Origin: Torreya grandis
Lineage: Eukaryota; Streptophyta; Pinopsida; Cupressales; Taxaceae
Reading direction: 5' to 3'
Length of the DNA: 64,000 bases
Assembly: GCA_037957365.1 (NCBI GenBank)
Contig: JARHVA010001922.1
Coordinates: 2,305,001 to 2,369,000 of the forward strand
The position numbers and the translations under genes are program-made. The notes beneath the pieces are model-generated. The model was given only the letters and a program-made list of their open reading frames with translations. It was not told the origin of the DNA and made no database searches. Shown here piece after piece: positions 13,110 to 25,197 of this stretch; positions within the stretch are counted from its first letter, which is position 1; each line of letters begins with the position of its first letter.

Positions 13110-15213
13110 CTAACTTTAATCTTCCTTGTTAAAGTAGATAGATTTACATTTATTATGCTTATATGATTCTCTCTCTATGCATTAAGATTTCCTCTACATT
13201 TAATTAAATAGATATATTATATAAATGTTTACTTTTATGTTTATTAACCCCATTTTGTGCCACATGCTTTGGTGATCACTAGGTTAGATTTTACTTTACA
13301 ATTTCATTTACTTTGTGAATAAGAAAACATATGACCTAGCTAGGGTCATTACATGGCATCCCTTGAATATAGGGTTTAAAACCCTCTCTAATGATATTTT
13401 TTTGGTAAGGGACCCCTTGGTTAGGACGACTGGATCCATCTTGGTCATAACCCCAATTATCTAAATGTACCAATAAGTAGAAGGGTAAGTGTGATTTATA
13501 TTATCCAAGCTAGGATTGATTTGTAGATTAGATTCACTTTCCATTTTATATATTATGGTGAACCCAATGTGAACTAACCCTTTTAGGTTTTGTTTCATGT
13601 ATTCATTTATTATCATCTATTATATATTTTTATTTCTATAGTACTATATCAAACTTGTGGATATAGTCTAATATTTTTGTGTGCAAGTTTAACACATAGT
13701 CACTTAGATTGAATTTATATTTCTCTATGTAGGTATTCTCTAATAATAGGTAATTGGATAAAACATCTTCACTTAGTTATCTTTTTCAACCATAGGTTTA
13801 TAGATTCAATTGACCTAGTTAACTTTGTTAGCAGGACATTTTCAACATACAGGTTTTGAAGACTTCATCGAACCAATAAAATATATTATTATAATAAAAA
13901 TAATCAAGTGAGAAAAACAACATAAAAATAACAAACTCAAAATCTTAAAAAATTATCAGGTTCATTCTTATCTTCTTAGTCATTTCTATTTTTCATTTAT
14001 AGTCCTACTTTTCATAGTTTGTAGTCTATAAAACTATAACCATAAAGTAAACTGGGTCAACTAGATTGACATAGTTATGTAGTTTAATTTCATGTATATA
14101 AGAATTAGTCAACATATTTGACTGTGCTATTTTATATCTTGCTTTAATAGACAACATAGATCCTATCAACTCTATTCTATATTATTTGCATATAGTGTCA
14201 CCTAAACGAACTTTGCAGTCTTCAAAAATAAAAGAATTAACCTATCTTGATAGTAATTAATACACTTTTAATTTTTTTGGATTAATTGTTTAGAGTAAAA
14301 AACATATAATAAATAATAGGTTTTTAAATTATCAATTTAGTCACACTAGTTTTCTTTTTCACACACTTCTAAATCACATAAAACCAAAAAGAATTAAATA
14401 ATTTCTTCCCAAGGTCTACCTACTTGGATTTCATCACCATGAGGGAAGTCGACTTGGTTTTATAGCTAAGTATAAATATGTGGTTGATGGTATATATTGG
14501 AAAATCACCCAACACCCTTATCATTGTGGGATTGTGAAGTGAGGGGGTAGGCCCCAATACCAAGCTAGTACCATCACCAATATAGATCCCTTTTAGCCTA
14601 AACTAACTAAAATGATCTATAGATTGCTTTTCTAGTTCCTTATTACATCCAAATCCCCGTCACATTAATTTTAAAATTTATTATAACTTAAAAACATTTA
14701 GGAATGATTAGTTAGAATAACATTTACATTCTAGTTTTGTTGCTTTCTCTTTGAAAATTGTATTTTGTATTGCAAAAATTGTACTAGCCAGCATTGGTAC
14801 AAGGTTTATGCTATGTGATACAATTATATCAAACATATTTGATCTACTTGATTTTTTTTCCAATTAAATTTTCTTAGTTATTATATTGTAAAAAAAATTT
14901 CTATATTTAGAACACAATCAACCCCGTTGACTCATTCTATTACATGATGCTTGTTATATTTATATTTAGTATATAATTGACCTATATAATTGTGTGTATT
15001 TTCAACTCCTTTAGTTTCTCCATCTACAAGACATAATCAACTAGTTTAATTATGTCCTTTATATCATGTTCTATTTATTGTCTTACAAGAAAATATTGAT
15101 TAGCTAGACTATGTATCTTACCAATTTATCCTTATTTATATTAAAGTTTCTAATCTCTTTCTTTCATAATGAATTTATTTTTTGATGACAATACATAATT
15201 AAATCAAATAAAC

Positions 15214-17185
15214 ATGATGATTTTTACCAACCCTAATAAGTTCCCTAAGACCCAACTTATGAAAACCACCATGGATCAAAGTAATGTCCATGTTTCCACT
15301 CATACTACCAAGTATGAGACTCATCCCCATTCATCCTCGACACTTAACCCTTTGTTCTCACTAGAATATGAGCATGATTTAGAGTACACAACTAAAATTT
15401 TATTTTTCATCAATGAATACCCTAAACATAGAGGAAAATATCCTACAACCATATATAATCTCATAATGAGGCCTCATATAGGAGAACCCCATTCACCCTC
15501 CCCTACATTTCCCCACATATTTTGGGGAACCACTTTCTTTGCATCTCAACCATTCCCCTCTATAATGTCTCCTTCTCACACCATGATGTCACCTTCTATG
15601 TCTTATTCAACCTCCATGCCAAATATTTCTACCAACATGGTAGGTTTAACTTCTAGTGGGCCTCTTCAAAACACCCATACCCTTAACCATGATACAAGTG
15701 CATCTTTTGATACCAATGACTCTTTAGCTACTAGTGAATCTCAAGCCACTACTGTTTCTCATGCCACTAGTGTAGTTTATGTTAATACTTCATCCCACAC
15801 TCATAGTGAAACTTAAGCTATTGATACTAACATTCATGCATCACATGCTATGTCCACTAGTCAAAATTATTCTCAAACTAACCAAATCATATTAAAAATA
15901 CTTAACCAAATGCATACCTTTCGAACCAATAATTCAAATTGGATGATACAAATGCAAAATCATACCATTCATCTCCAAAATTAATCTCACTAGGTTTCAT
16001 GGGGAGAAAAAAATCCTAATGCCCCAAACCCCTCTTAGGGATTCCCATGGTAACCTTATACCAAAACTACCACTCATCAATAAAACAACAAAATATCTAC
16101 AAAATGAACCTATAGTACCTCAAATTTATAAAATTGACATATGAGGTATCATACCTAACATCACCTATGATGGATTTACTAATCCTAATTTGCACCTCAA
16201 AACATTTTTTAACCTTTATAAATATTGGTTTAAGCTTAACACTTTTGCCTCTACCAAATTATTAGGTAAAACATTCTCAAGAGATGCTTTAGATTTGTAT
16301 AATAATAAAAAAATCCACTCTATCACTAGACTAGAAGACTTAGTCAACTCACTAGTCTAATAATTCCAAACTAATGATCTTCTCAAGAATAATTTACCCC
16401 ACTTTATGAATTAAAAACAACTCAAAACTAAAATAACACAAAATTTCTTCAAATGATGGAAAAACTTGTCTAACAAATGTGAGCATAATATGGTAGATGA
16501 CAACCTATTCTACCTATTCACTAATGATCTATAACCCAAATTATAATATTGGGTTAGGACCATATCTCAAAAAACCTTCTTCATGCCAAATGACAAGACT
16601 TACTCATGCATCAATTCAAACCAACTCAACCTATAATGGGCACTCACATGCTCATCAAAAATAAAATCCATCATGCAACCAATGATGGTGCTATCGACAC
16701 TTATGACACTATACATACCATCCAAACAATTACTCCAAACAACACCATGGAGCATGCTTCCCTACTAAAAACACTCCTAATCCCATATTTTCTCAACCCA
16801 ACCACACTAATATGGACAAACCACTATCTCTAGTAAAACTTTAGAAACATCTTCTAAGACCTCTACCATGAGATCTTGACCCCATTCTTCCTATGAAATC
16901 ATGGTATGATCCATTTTTTTTTGGTTTCATGAAATTTGAGGCCATTCTCATGAGGCTTTTATAAAATTACATAATATTTTTATGGATTTTCTTCTGGGTC
17001 CTAACTTTGATCATGAGACCCTTATTCAAAAAAATCAACAAGATTATGACATAGCTTTTAAAGTTCATGAAATGCAAAATAAAAACCAAGCTTTAAATAA
17101 ATCTAATGTTCATCTTTCTATCTACAAAGATTCTCTTCCTAACGACCAAGATAACATCAAAAAAAGCTATCCCTTCTACAAATAA
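15214..17185 (+). pseudogene. Gag remnant 2, host gypsy-type element
   Basis: A 200-codon open frame (15214-15816) starts at an ATG. It encodes a hydrophilic region rich in Ser, Thr, Pro and His, with many SPS, MSPS and SHATS-like stretches, as in N-terminal extensions of some plant Gag proteins. Downstream, past stops and frame changes, a gag core is readable: 'ITYDGFTNPNLHLKTFF' (about 16,160), 'LEDLVNSLV', then the 'DGAIDTYD' segment (about 16,690) and 'NKSNVHLSIYKDSL' (within 16982-17185). The last two match gag remnant 1. The rest of the element resumes at 28.35 kb after the copia-type insertion. It is not functional. Confidence 0.6.
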
Positions 17186-17434
17186 TGTTTAAATTCATAT
17201 AAACCTTACTACCAATGATAAAAATGTGGTTAATATGACTAACATGAGAAGATTAGTTTCTTTTATTGAATTAAATTCCATACCTATGCATCACACCTCT
17301 CAACCATTACATGTCATTAAAGATACTTCCCCATCCCACATAATGGAATTGAGGCAAGAGAAAACTATACCCATTAAATCACCACTCTCAACCACATAAA
17401 TTTTTTGGACATTTTCATTGATTAAGGTAGAGAT

Positions 17435-20400
17435 TATTGAGCATTGTCATGGAGTGTTGAGCTCTGATATTTAATGTTGTCATTGGTGTCAAAAGTTCCA
17501 ATGAAGATGCATGGTTTTTTAATTAATATCAATCTAATGTCATTTTATTTCAAAGGTTATTATTAAAATTCTTGGTCAAGTAATACTGGAGGTATGTATA
17601 TGATGAGTTTTGATTATCAACATAGTGAGCGATGTTGTTATGATGAAAGAATACTATTTATAGAATGTTTTGATATCAGCCTGAGTGAAATAATTAAGAA
17701 GTAGCATAAGTGAGTATAGGTTAGTAAAATAAATATAAAACATATTGTAATTTTTTTTATATACCTTTAGAGATTATTTTTTTAGGTGGAAAAGATGAAA
17801 TGAGTGAGCTCCAAAGAAGCAGTGTGCTCTGAAGTTCTATGTAAGCATTTCTAAAGATGCTCTGAATGAGCTACAGAGATGAGAATGCTCCAAAGATAAT
17901 GATTGAAAGAATAAATAATAGTATTTGAGCATGAAATATATTATTTGAGGTTATATATAAGGTATTTGATACCTTATAGATGAGTATAAGGTCAACTATA
18001 AAGATCTGGGTGCTTTGAAGATATGTGTATGCATCTCTGAAGATGCTACAGTCAAGCTCTAAAGATTTATAATTAGCTCTAAATAAGTTATATTGAATCT
18101 CCAAAGAATAGTAGGTGTATGATGTTGATTGAGAATACATAATAGGCATTGGAACATATGTTAGCTCCAAATTAGAGTCTATAGAATGGCTAAAAGGTTA
18201 GATTTTAGGCTTATTAAGACTTGCAGGTCAAGGCTTAGAAAACAAGAAGAGATGGTGGTCAGATGAGGTAATAAGATCAATTTACATGACATGAGCGAGT
18301 AGATGAAAATTGAATGAGGTGAGTAAAGTTGTTTCAAGTATGTGCATGAAGTTTTAGATCAAGGTTTGTAAATAAAAGGCTTGAAAAGAATTTCAAGGTT
18401 TCTCGAGTGCACAAAATGAAGAGATGTCTACCTGAAAAGGTTTTTTTAGTTCTTGTTGGCATGTGCAGTATCAAAATGAGATCTTAAGTTATTTATGGTA
18501 GATGATGAAGGGTTATATCTCAAATTTACAAGAATTACTTTCTATAAATAGAATCTAAGTTTTATGAATAATTGTTAAGATAGAAGTTAGTCTAAACCTT
18601 TATAAAACCCTAATTATGACTCAATGTTGAATATCTTATTTAAATAGATCAGAATGGTTTGATATGATAAAATAAGTTATTATAGAATGTATTTAAATCT
18701 CCTAGGCATATACAAGTGTGATTGGTTTCTCAGGTGAGTAAGCAGACCATACAAAAAAGTTCTTGTCTTTCAAAGATTTGTTGTAGAAGGTAATATTGAC
18801 CAAGTCAAAGTTTCTAAGTGGATGAAGATAAAAGTATAAGACTCATAGTTGATGATAATTAAGGTTTATTTATAGGTTACATATCTCAAATATGCAAATT
18901 TGGTGATCAAATTTGGCCAGTCACTGAACATACCTAGTGGTGCAGACTGTGAAAAAATTAGATAGAAGTGAGAAGATGTTTCATAATATATTTTCAAGAA
19001 AGAGTGATGCATTAAAATGTATAATGATTTAATTTTGGTATTTCATGATATATTCATTCTTTAAAAAATCTTGTGAGTTAGTGTAATAATTTGAAACATT
19101 GAATCCAAAAAGGCTTATATGGTTGAGTAGAGTCTGTGAGAAAGAAGGTTAGTAGATTGGTCTATAAGACTAATAGATTCATTAAATATCACGATCTAAT
19201 TATTTGAGAATGATCTAAAGATGTAAGATCTTTTACATGTATTAAAATATCTTGAATATATTCAATCATATTTTAGATGTTTATGTTTCTTTGACTGTGT
19301 TTTGGAGTTAGTTGGCAATTTTGAGTGGACATCTTGTAGAAGAGTGTTTGGCCCTATTTACCCTAAGTTAAAGAATCATATGTAGTTGGTGATGACCCTA
19401 AGGTATGAGGATTCTAAATATATACTTTATTTCCATATTTATTTGGAAAAATTGAGTATATTATTTAGTTTATCAAGGTAGAGTTTCTGTATATGCATAG
19501 GATTTTTATAAGTAGTGATTTCAGTAAGGGTTCAAGTTATGATTGGACTGAAAAGGTGTTTTAGACCTAAAATAAAACTTGGATAAGATATATTTGAGTG
19601 GATTATGATGTGTTACTATTGTGTAATGTGTTTGGATAATCTTTAAGAATTATAAAATGGTAATGTGTTATTTAGCATGCCTATTAGGTCTTCATAAGCA
19701 TAAAAAGAGGAGTAAGGGCTAATTGATGTATGACCAACCTAATTTAGTGATTTAACCTATTCATGGCTGATATAATTTATTTGAATGTATATTTGACCTA
19801 TAAGTATATGATCAAATGAATTTTATAAAATTAAGGTAGTTAGGCCTATTTTGTATGCACTTAGAGGATAAGACAGAATATGTGCTTCGAGTGAAAGAGT
19901 AGAATAAGATAACCAAATGATATAGATAATTTACAAGTATAAGGAGGCCATACAAAATAACAAATATATCATGAATATCTAACGTAAGTTCTATAAGAGA
20001 AGATCAAGGTCAAAAGACCCAATCAAGCCATGAAGAGGGTTAGTTGAGAAAAAAGGGATAAAGATTAGTTTGAGAGAGATGAAGAGAGAGAAAATTATAA
20101 AAATTAGATCATCATCTATTATAGAAGCAACAAGGATTTCTAAATGTGATCAAACAATCAGGTGGCCTAGTTAGTTTTGAGTCATCTAGGGGGTTGGATC
20201 CTCTTTTCAAGTTGGAGCTTGCTAAAACTAAGTGAATTCTTGGTAAATTAGGGGTTGGTACTCCTTGATAAGTTTATGCTTAGGTAAAGACTGTTAAGTT
20301 TGTGATTGATAGATTGGGGTTGGTACTCTAAGTTGAGTGGGTGCTCAACTAAATATTGATTTTTGTCTTATAGGACAATAGTCCATTTTATTTATTAGTG

Positions 20401-20587
20401 GGTTTTCTTCCCAAAGAGGGTTTTCCATGTATATGTTGTGTTCATGTGTTTCATGCTCTTATATTTTACTATTTATGATTTTGAGATATACATGTATATT
20501 TATATGTTTCATACCTAATTAAGTGGAATTGAATGAATTTTTTTGAAGACTAATTCATCCCCCCTCTCAGTCATCTTATTTTTAACA
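17435..20587 (+). repeat. Left (5') LTR of copia-type element
   Basis: Aligned with 25,198-28,345. It begins TATTGAGCATTGTCAT (ancestral TGTTGAGC in the right copy) and ends ...TTTTTAACA. It contains a cluster of degenerate repeats related to GCTCCAAAGA (17,800-18,180) and a long non-coding body. Frames inside it, such as 17871-18170 on the minus strand, are not genes. Confidence 0.75.
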
Positions 20588-20588
20588 A

Positions 20589-20607
20589 TTAGTATCAAAG
20601 TAGGTCC
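20589..20607 (+). other. Primer-binding site, tRNA-iMet type
   Basis: TTAGTATCAAAGTAGGTCC lies two bases inside the left LTR end. It differs from the common plant sequence TTGGTATCAGAGCAGGTCC only by G-to-A and C-to-T changes, as expected of a decayed initiator-methionine tRNA primer site. Confidence 0.75.
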
Positions 20608-20652
20608 TTTGGGATAGGCTTGACAACCTAAAGGAGATTTTAAGAAGAAAGG

Positions 20653-22060
20653 ATGACTAGTAAACAATCTCAAGGAGGTTTCTCTATTAGTAATGATCCA
20701 TTGTTCTATGGATCTAATTATTACTTGTAAAATGTTAGAATGAATATAAATCTGATGTCACAAGGACTTTATGTTTGGTAGTTAGTTATGGATGGCTATA
20801 TTAGACCTCTAATTATGAAAATAGATGTAGCAAGTAAGAAGGCTAGTGAGAATAACTCTAAGTCAATGAATGCCATTCTATGTGGACTATCAAAGGTAGA
20901 GATAGTAAAGGTAATGAATTATGTTTTATCCAAAGATATATGGGATAAATTGAATACCATTTATGAAAGAGACACCAAGGTGAAGATGGCCAAGTTGTAG
21001 ACCCATAGAATATAGTTTGAAATCCTAAAGATTAATGAAGATGAATCAATTACATCCTATATTTTAAGAGTTGATGAAGTTATCAAAATCATTAGAGGGC
21101 CAGGAAAAGAAGTGTAAGAGTCTACTATTGTTTAAAAGGTATCAAGATCAATAACTTCTAAGTTTGATTCTAAAATGTCTGTAGTATAAGAGATGTAATA
21201 TTTGGACAAACTGGAGATAGATGGGTTTTATGGCATCTTGACTAACTATGAGATGGGAATAGATGTAAGAAGACCTCTCAAAAAGGAAGCAACTTTAAAT
21301 GTTAAAAATAAGTCAAAGGACAATAAGGTCAAAAATGAGGTATGTTCATAAATTGATGATGATGAAATCATAGCTATGTTTTCTAGGAAGATGATATTTG
21401 GCTTAGGAAAGTACAAGGGTAAGTTACCCTTAAAATATTTTAGTTTTGGAAAGATTGGTCACTTTTTAGCCAAGTGTCCTAACAAGGATAGATCTAAGCA
21501 TAATGAAGAACATGATGAACCTAATGGAGATAGCAGAAAGGTGTATAAGTCTGAAAATAACAAAAGAGACTTTAAAAAGAGTTTTATAAAATATGAAGGA
21601 GAGAAGAAGTCATTTAGGAAGAATAAGAGATTCTATATCAAAGAAGATATCTCATTTGATGTGAGTGATTTAGACACATCTCATAGTGAAGATGATAGGA
21701 ATGAATATGAGCATGACAATAATAAAACCCTATTCATAGGTATAAAATCATATAATGAGGGTTGTTCACATGAGAAAAGGTCATATGATAGATATAGAAT
21801 TAGATGAAGAAAAATACTATGACAATGAAGAAGCTAAAGTGGATCTTGAAGTAGAGCTAATGAGTGCTCTAGAAGAGCTAAAGATTGTGAAAAAGAATAA
21901 CATGAAACTAAAGTTTTCAGTTTAGGACTATGAGGATTAGATTTGATTGTTTAATAAAAGGTAGTGCAACACTTTTGAAGAGTATGAAGAAATAAACCAA
22001 CAAGTTGAAACCCAAAATGAAATTATGGTAGCAAGCCTAAGGGATAAAGAAAGTTGATCA
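20653..22060 (+). pseudogene. Copia-type gag (UBN2-like) pseudogene
   Basis: This is a decayed capsid gene of a Ty1/copia element. From the ATG at 20,653 one frame runs to 21,807. It includes a UBN2-type core with 'KDIWDKLNTIYERDTKVKMA' (about 20,932-20,991), a 'THRI.FEIL' segment, and a zinc-knuckle relic 'GKIGHFLAKCP' near 21,450. The first two knuckle cysteines are replaced by Tyr and Phe, so the CCHC box is broken. A Lys/Asp/Glu-rich region follows. After a frame change near 21,770 an acidic coiled-coil-like segment ('VELMSALEELKIVKKNN') continues to about 22,060. The internal stops up to 21,807 (near 20,727, 20,782, 20,998, 21,012, 21,114, 21,132, 21,186, 21,198 and 21,348) are TAA or TAG and mostly fall where copia gags often have Gln. 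It is not functional. Confidence 0.75.
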
Positions 22061-23240
22061 CAATAGTAAGAATGAAAGTTTGGATAAGAAGAAGAAGAAT
22101 GACAAGATGAGTAATGATCAACTCATAAACCAAGGTGGAATGTTTGCTAATGTAAATTAGAAATCAAGTAAGATATGGAAAGAATACTTGTTATATGCAT
22201 ATGTTGAAAAAGTATTAAAATTAAAAAATGATGAAAAGGTGGATGATGAAAAGGTCAAATCAAAGGTCAAGACTAAAGGGCCAATCAAATACAGAATAAT
22301 GCTAAAGAATATTTAGTATTGTGAAAAGGATATGGAGATCTAGGAATCTCCTAAGTTCATATTGTTATAAAGCCCTATGAAAAAGGGGTGGATCCATTAA
22401 GTTTCATGGAGACATTCTTCTATCAGTAGAAGTGTGAGGTTGTAGCCAAAGATGCTTCAAAGATAGAATGTAGACTATTGGTATATAAGAGGTAAGTTTT
22501 TGATATCTATTTATATAGATGATCTTGATCTATGAAAACCAAAAGGGAGTCCCTAATTTTGTAGTTGGTATCAGACAAATCAATTGGTATGAAGCAAGGG
22601 ATAACTATATGTATGGTCAAGATTTTGGTATCTTCTTCTATCATGTAAAGCAATGTATATGATCTTAAGTTCCTAGTTATTTTAAATAATATATGCTTGG
22701 TCTAAAGGGGATCTTGGTAGCTCTATGTGGTTTATTAATAAAGTGATTAATTTTGATATGCATAGAGTTAAGGAGAGATTATTTTTGAAATACTTCATAG
22801 ATTCTATTTATTGATTTTTTTGGGATAATGATATGATTAAGATGTTTCTAAGAATGGTTGCCATAATTTTTGAAGACTATGTGTCTTTGAGAGATAATCT
22901 CATCTTTTGCTAACATGGGGGTGTCTAATAATCAACTTTAATTTTGGTATTCTCATGATCAAATTACTCATAACACAAAATCAATCATTATTAAATAAGG
23001 GGAAACTAATTAAGTTTATCTAGATTACAGATGACTTGATCTCTCATTTGAGGGATAATCATTCTTTAGATCACACTCTCTTTCATCAAGATTTTATTTA
23101 TTATAATTTTTAGGTTGAGTAGAGGTAGTGTGGGGGTGATTTATTAGCTGCTCTTTATGTGACCTTGACCCAAAATCCTACTATTATCATCATGGGTGGA
23201 TCTCCTTGTCATGTTGAGATAGTTTGAAACCCAAATTAGA
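22060..23240 (+). other. Interior of copia-type element, no clear coding
   Basis: Short in-frame pieces continue but none matches protease, integrase or RT. No D-[ST]-G protease motif, HHCC zinc finger, DDE block or YVDD motif was found in any forward frame. This is where the protease-integrase-RT block would begin in an autonomous copia element. Confidence 0.5.
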
Positions 23241-23245
23241 GGGTG

Positions 23246-24432
23246 AATGAAGACCTTTGGAAGATTTTAAATGTGGGAGGATTCTCCAATTTCATTCAAA
23301 GGATCAAGGGGCATGACAATCACATTTTGGTTAAGTTTGAAAATAAATAGAAGAATAGGAAAGTCATTTATAGAGGTAAGAATATCTCTATCATAGAAGA
23401 TATCATTGCCTCTATTACAGGTCTCAATAGGGATGGTTTAAAATTTTATAGAAACAAAATTGATAAGGTTGTGGAGGAGAAAAGGCTCTTAGAGGGTTAC
23501 TCAATTAACACCTTAAAATTTGTTAAATTTGGCATTGTTTGTTCCTCTCTCCTTTCTCCTTTTGATGAGGTGACTTGTTTACTATCAGGTTTGTCATGTT
23601 AGAAGGTAGGTACAAAAAACTGTTGCTTCATCACCTTGTCCTCCTGAACCATTTCCACAAAGGCCCTAGAGTTAGTTTTCCTTATTACATCTTATAATAT
23701 TTGGAGGCTTCAATTCTTGATTTTTAGGCTCACAATCATGCCCTATCCCTTCATAAAGGGGTTATCTTTCTCTTACATCACCATTGTAGAATCCCCTATC
23801 TAAGACTCCTTCTTAGATTAGGGTTAGGTCTAAGAACCCTAGCCTTCATTCTTCACCTCTTCCTTCTCCTAAGAGGGTTCTCAGGAGTAGAAACAAAGAT
23901 AAGGGTTCATAGCCTAATTCTCATAGGGGTAAAGAAATTAACATAGTTGAGAGTCTTCTTCACATGAGGTAAGATGATATGGACTCTAGTCCCTCTCATC
24001 CCAAGGATCCTGGGCACAATGGTCCAATTACATAGCTTGAGGAAGTAATCAGTGATCTTAGGAAGGTGATCACTCAGATCAACAAATTTAGTGGAAAGGG
24101 AAAGAAAAAAATGGAAACCTCCTCCCTATTTGAGACCAAAATAGAAGACATTCTCAAGAGAATGAAATACATGGAGGATACAATGAACTAGATTAAGAGT
24201 AGGTAGATGGATAATTTAACCATTCACCAGGCCTTTTTAGAGTTTATTAAGTTTTAAGTGAAACAAGTGTGCACCATCAATACCTTACATCTAGGTTTGT
24301 GGAAGGGAGGCAATGAAAAGACTCTAGCTCTAGCCGCCATTGACAAGATAGACCCTTCTCAAATCACTTCACTCAATCTATTGAATGCTTTGGAGGAAAT
24401 GAAAAATATTTTTAACAAGTTCACTAAGTGAT
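23246..24432 (+). pseudogene. Second ORF of copia-type element, function unknown
   Basis: A decayed reading frame in two frames joined by at least one frameshift between about 23,620 and 23,800. The N-terminal part (23,246-23,620) reads as a compact globular domain: 'LWKILNVGGFSNFIQRIKGH' at the start, then an 'IIEDIIASITGLNRDGLKF' segment. The C-terminal part (about 23,800-24,432) has a Ser/Pro/Lys/Arg-rich linker ('SPLPSPKRVLRSRNK'), a likely coiled coil ('LEEVISDLRKVITQINK', 'IEDILKRMKYMEDTMN') and ends at TGA. Five or more internal stops are TAG or TAA. The pattern WNI.RF...GH followed by V.ED.IA..TGL reminds me of extra ORFs in large plant retroelements, but I cannot name the family. It may be a structural or accessory protein, or a captured host fragment. 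Confidence 0.5.
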
Positions 24433-25186
24433 TCATCTCATTTTAACTCCTTGTTTTGGCTAATTTGTTACTGCTTGGGTGCTGCTTTGGTTTTATGGAG
24501 TTGCTATTGAATTGTTGCTTTGGTACCCTTCACTAGCAAGTTGCTCCTTGTTAATGTTGTCTTTTGTTTCTTATGGTTTTTAGAATTTCTTGAAACAAGG
24601 AAGTTGTTCTCTTTTTTATTTATATCTTAGATTTTACTCTTTCTTTATCTAGATTTTGAGCCTTCTTGTGTCTTGAATATTACTTTATTTTTTGGTTCTT
24701 GAGCCTCTTGTTCTAGGTATGGTCCCTTTAAAATCAATTACCAATAATTAAAAAAATATCTTCTCACATAAGGATAAGAGTATGATTCAGTAGTTGTAGA
24801 TGATCCTTGATGTCTACTACTAATAAAAACATGGTGGATGCTTGGTTTGAGGGGGATTTATTCAAGTAAGTTGATTGAGCTTGATCGATGTTGAAATGGT
24901 CTTGTAATTTGAGTTCATTTTGAAAGAAATGATAAGCTATGAAATAAATTTGTCAATATCAGAGGGGGAGAAAGATCAAAAAAGGAGAAATATCAGAAAA
25001 ATAAGTAAAGGTAGAAAGATCAAAATGATCAAAAAGATGTGAAATGGAACAAGATCAAAAAGGGAGATAGAAGTTGGCAAGAACCAGATCTAATAGATGA
25101 TTGCCATCAAGAATAGTTGATAGAGTTTTTTTTGTATGTTTTCCATCAATGACAAAGGGGTAGATTATTGGATGTTATCATTTATT
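24433..25186 (+). other. 3' untranslated interior of copia-type element
   Basis: The first 300 bp are T-rich, followed by A/G-rich sequence with repeated 'AGATCAAAA(A)GG(G)AG' elements (24,968-25,070) and then the purine tract. No coding frame. The position and purine bias fit the pre-PPT region of a copia element. Confidence 0.55.
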
Positions 25187-25197
25187 AAGGGAGAGAT
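25187..25197 (+). other. Polypurine tract
   Basis: AAGGGAGAGAT directly precedes the TG start of the right LTR. It has the expected position and composition for the plus-strand primer of reverse transcription. Confidence 0.7.

Larger units (their letters stand above)
12350..15080 (+). repeat. Dispersed LTR/leader-like repeat, copy A
   Basis: This stretch is collinear with 49.74-53.47 kb (copy B). Shared landmarks include the 'CGAGTCTCAAT' segment at about 12,419, a TATA region at 12,822, a GTAAGTATT site at 13,100, the 'GTAAGTGTGATTTAT' segment at about 13,484 and the 'GTGGTTGATGGTATATATTGG' region at about 14,481. It lies directly upstream of gag remnant 2, so it is probably the 5' LTR plus leader of that element. 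I could not define TG...CA ends or a primer-binding site. The 225-bp frame at 12739-12963 lies over the promoter/leader and is probably not a gene, although a related frame occurs in copy B. Confidence 0.6.

Noticed and set aside
15214..15816. 200-codon Ser/Thr-rich ORF as a host gene
   Set aside because: It directly precedes a gag core in the same orientation and fits a Gag N-terminal extension. No intron-exon structure or known domain was seen.
20653..22060. TAA and TAG at Gln positions in several ORFs, as in a nuclear code where these encode Gln
   Set aside because: TGA also replaces Arg (CGA) and a TAG replaces Trp before the integrase core, frameshifts and deletions are present, and the elements are typical plant retrotransposons. 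C-to-T decay explains all of this more simply.
24960..25070. Repeated AGATCAAAA(A)GG(G)AG units as a regulatory array
   Set aside because: They lie in the purine-rich stretch before the polypurine tract, where simple A/G-rich repetition is common in copia elements.
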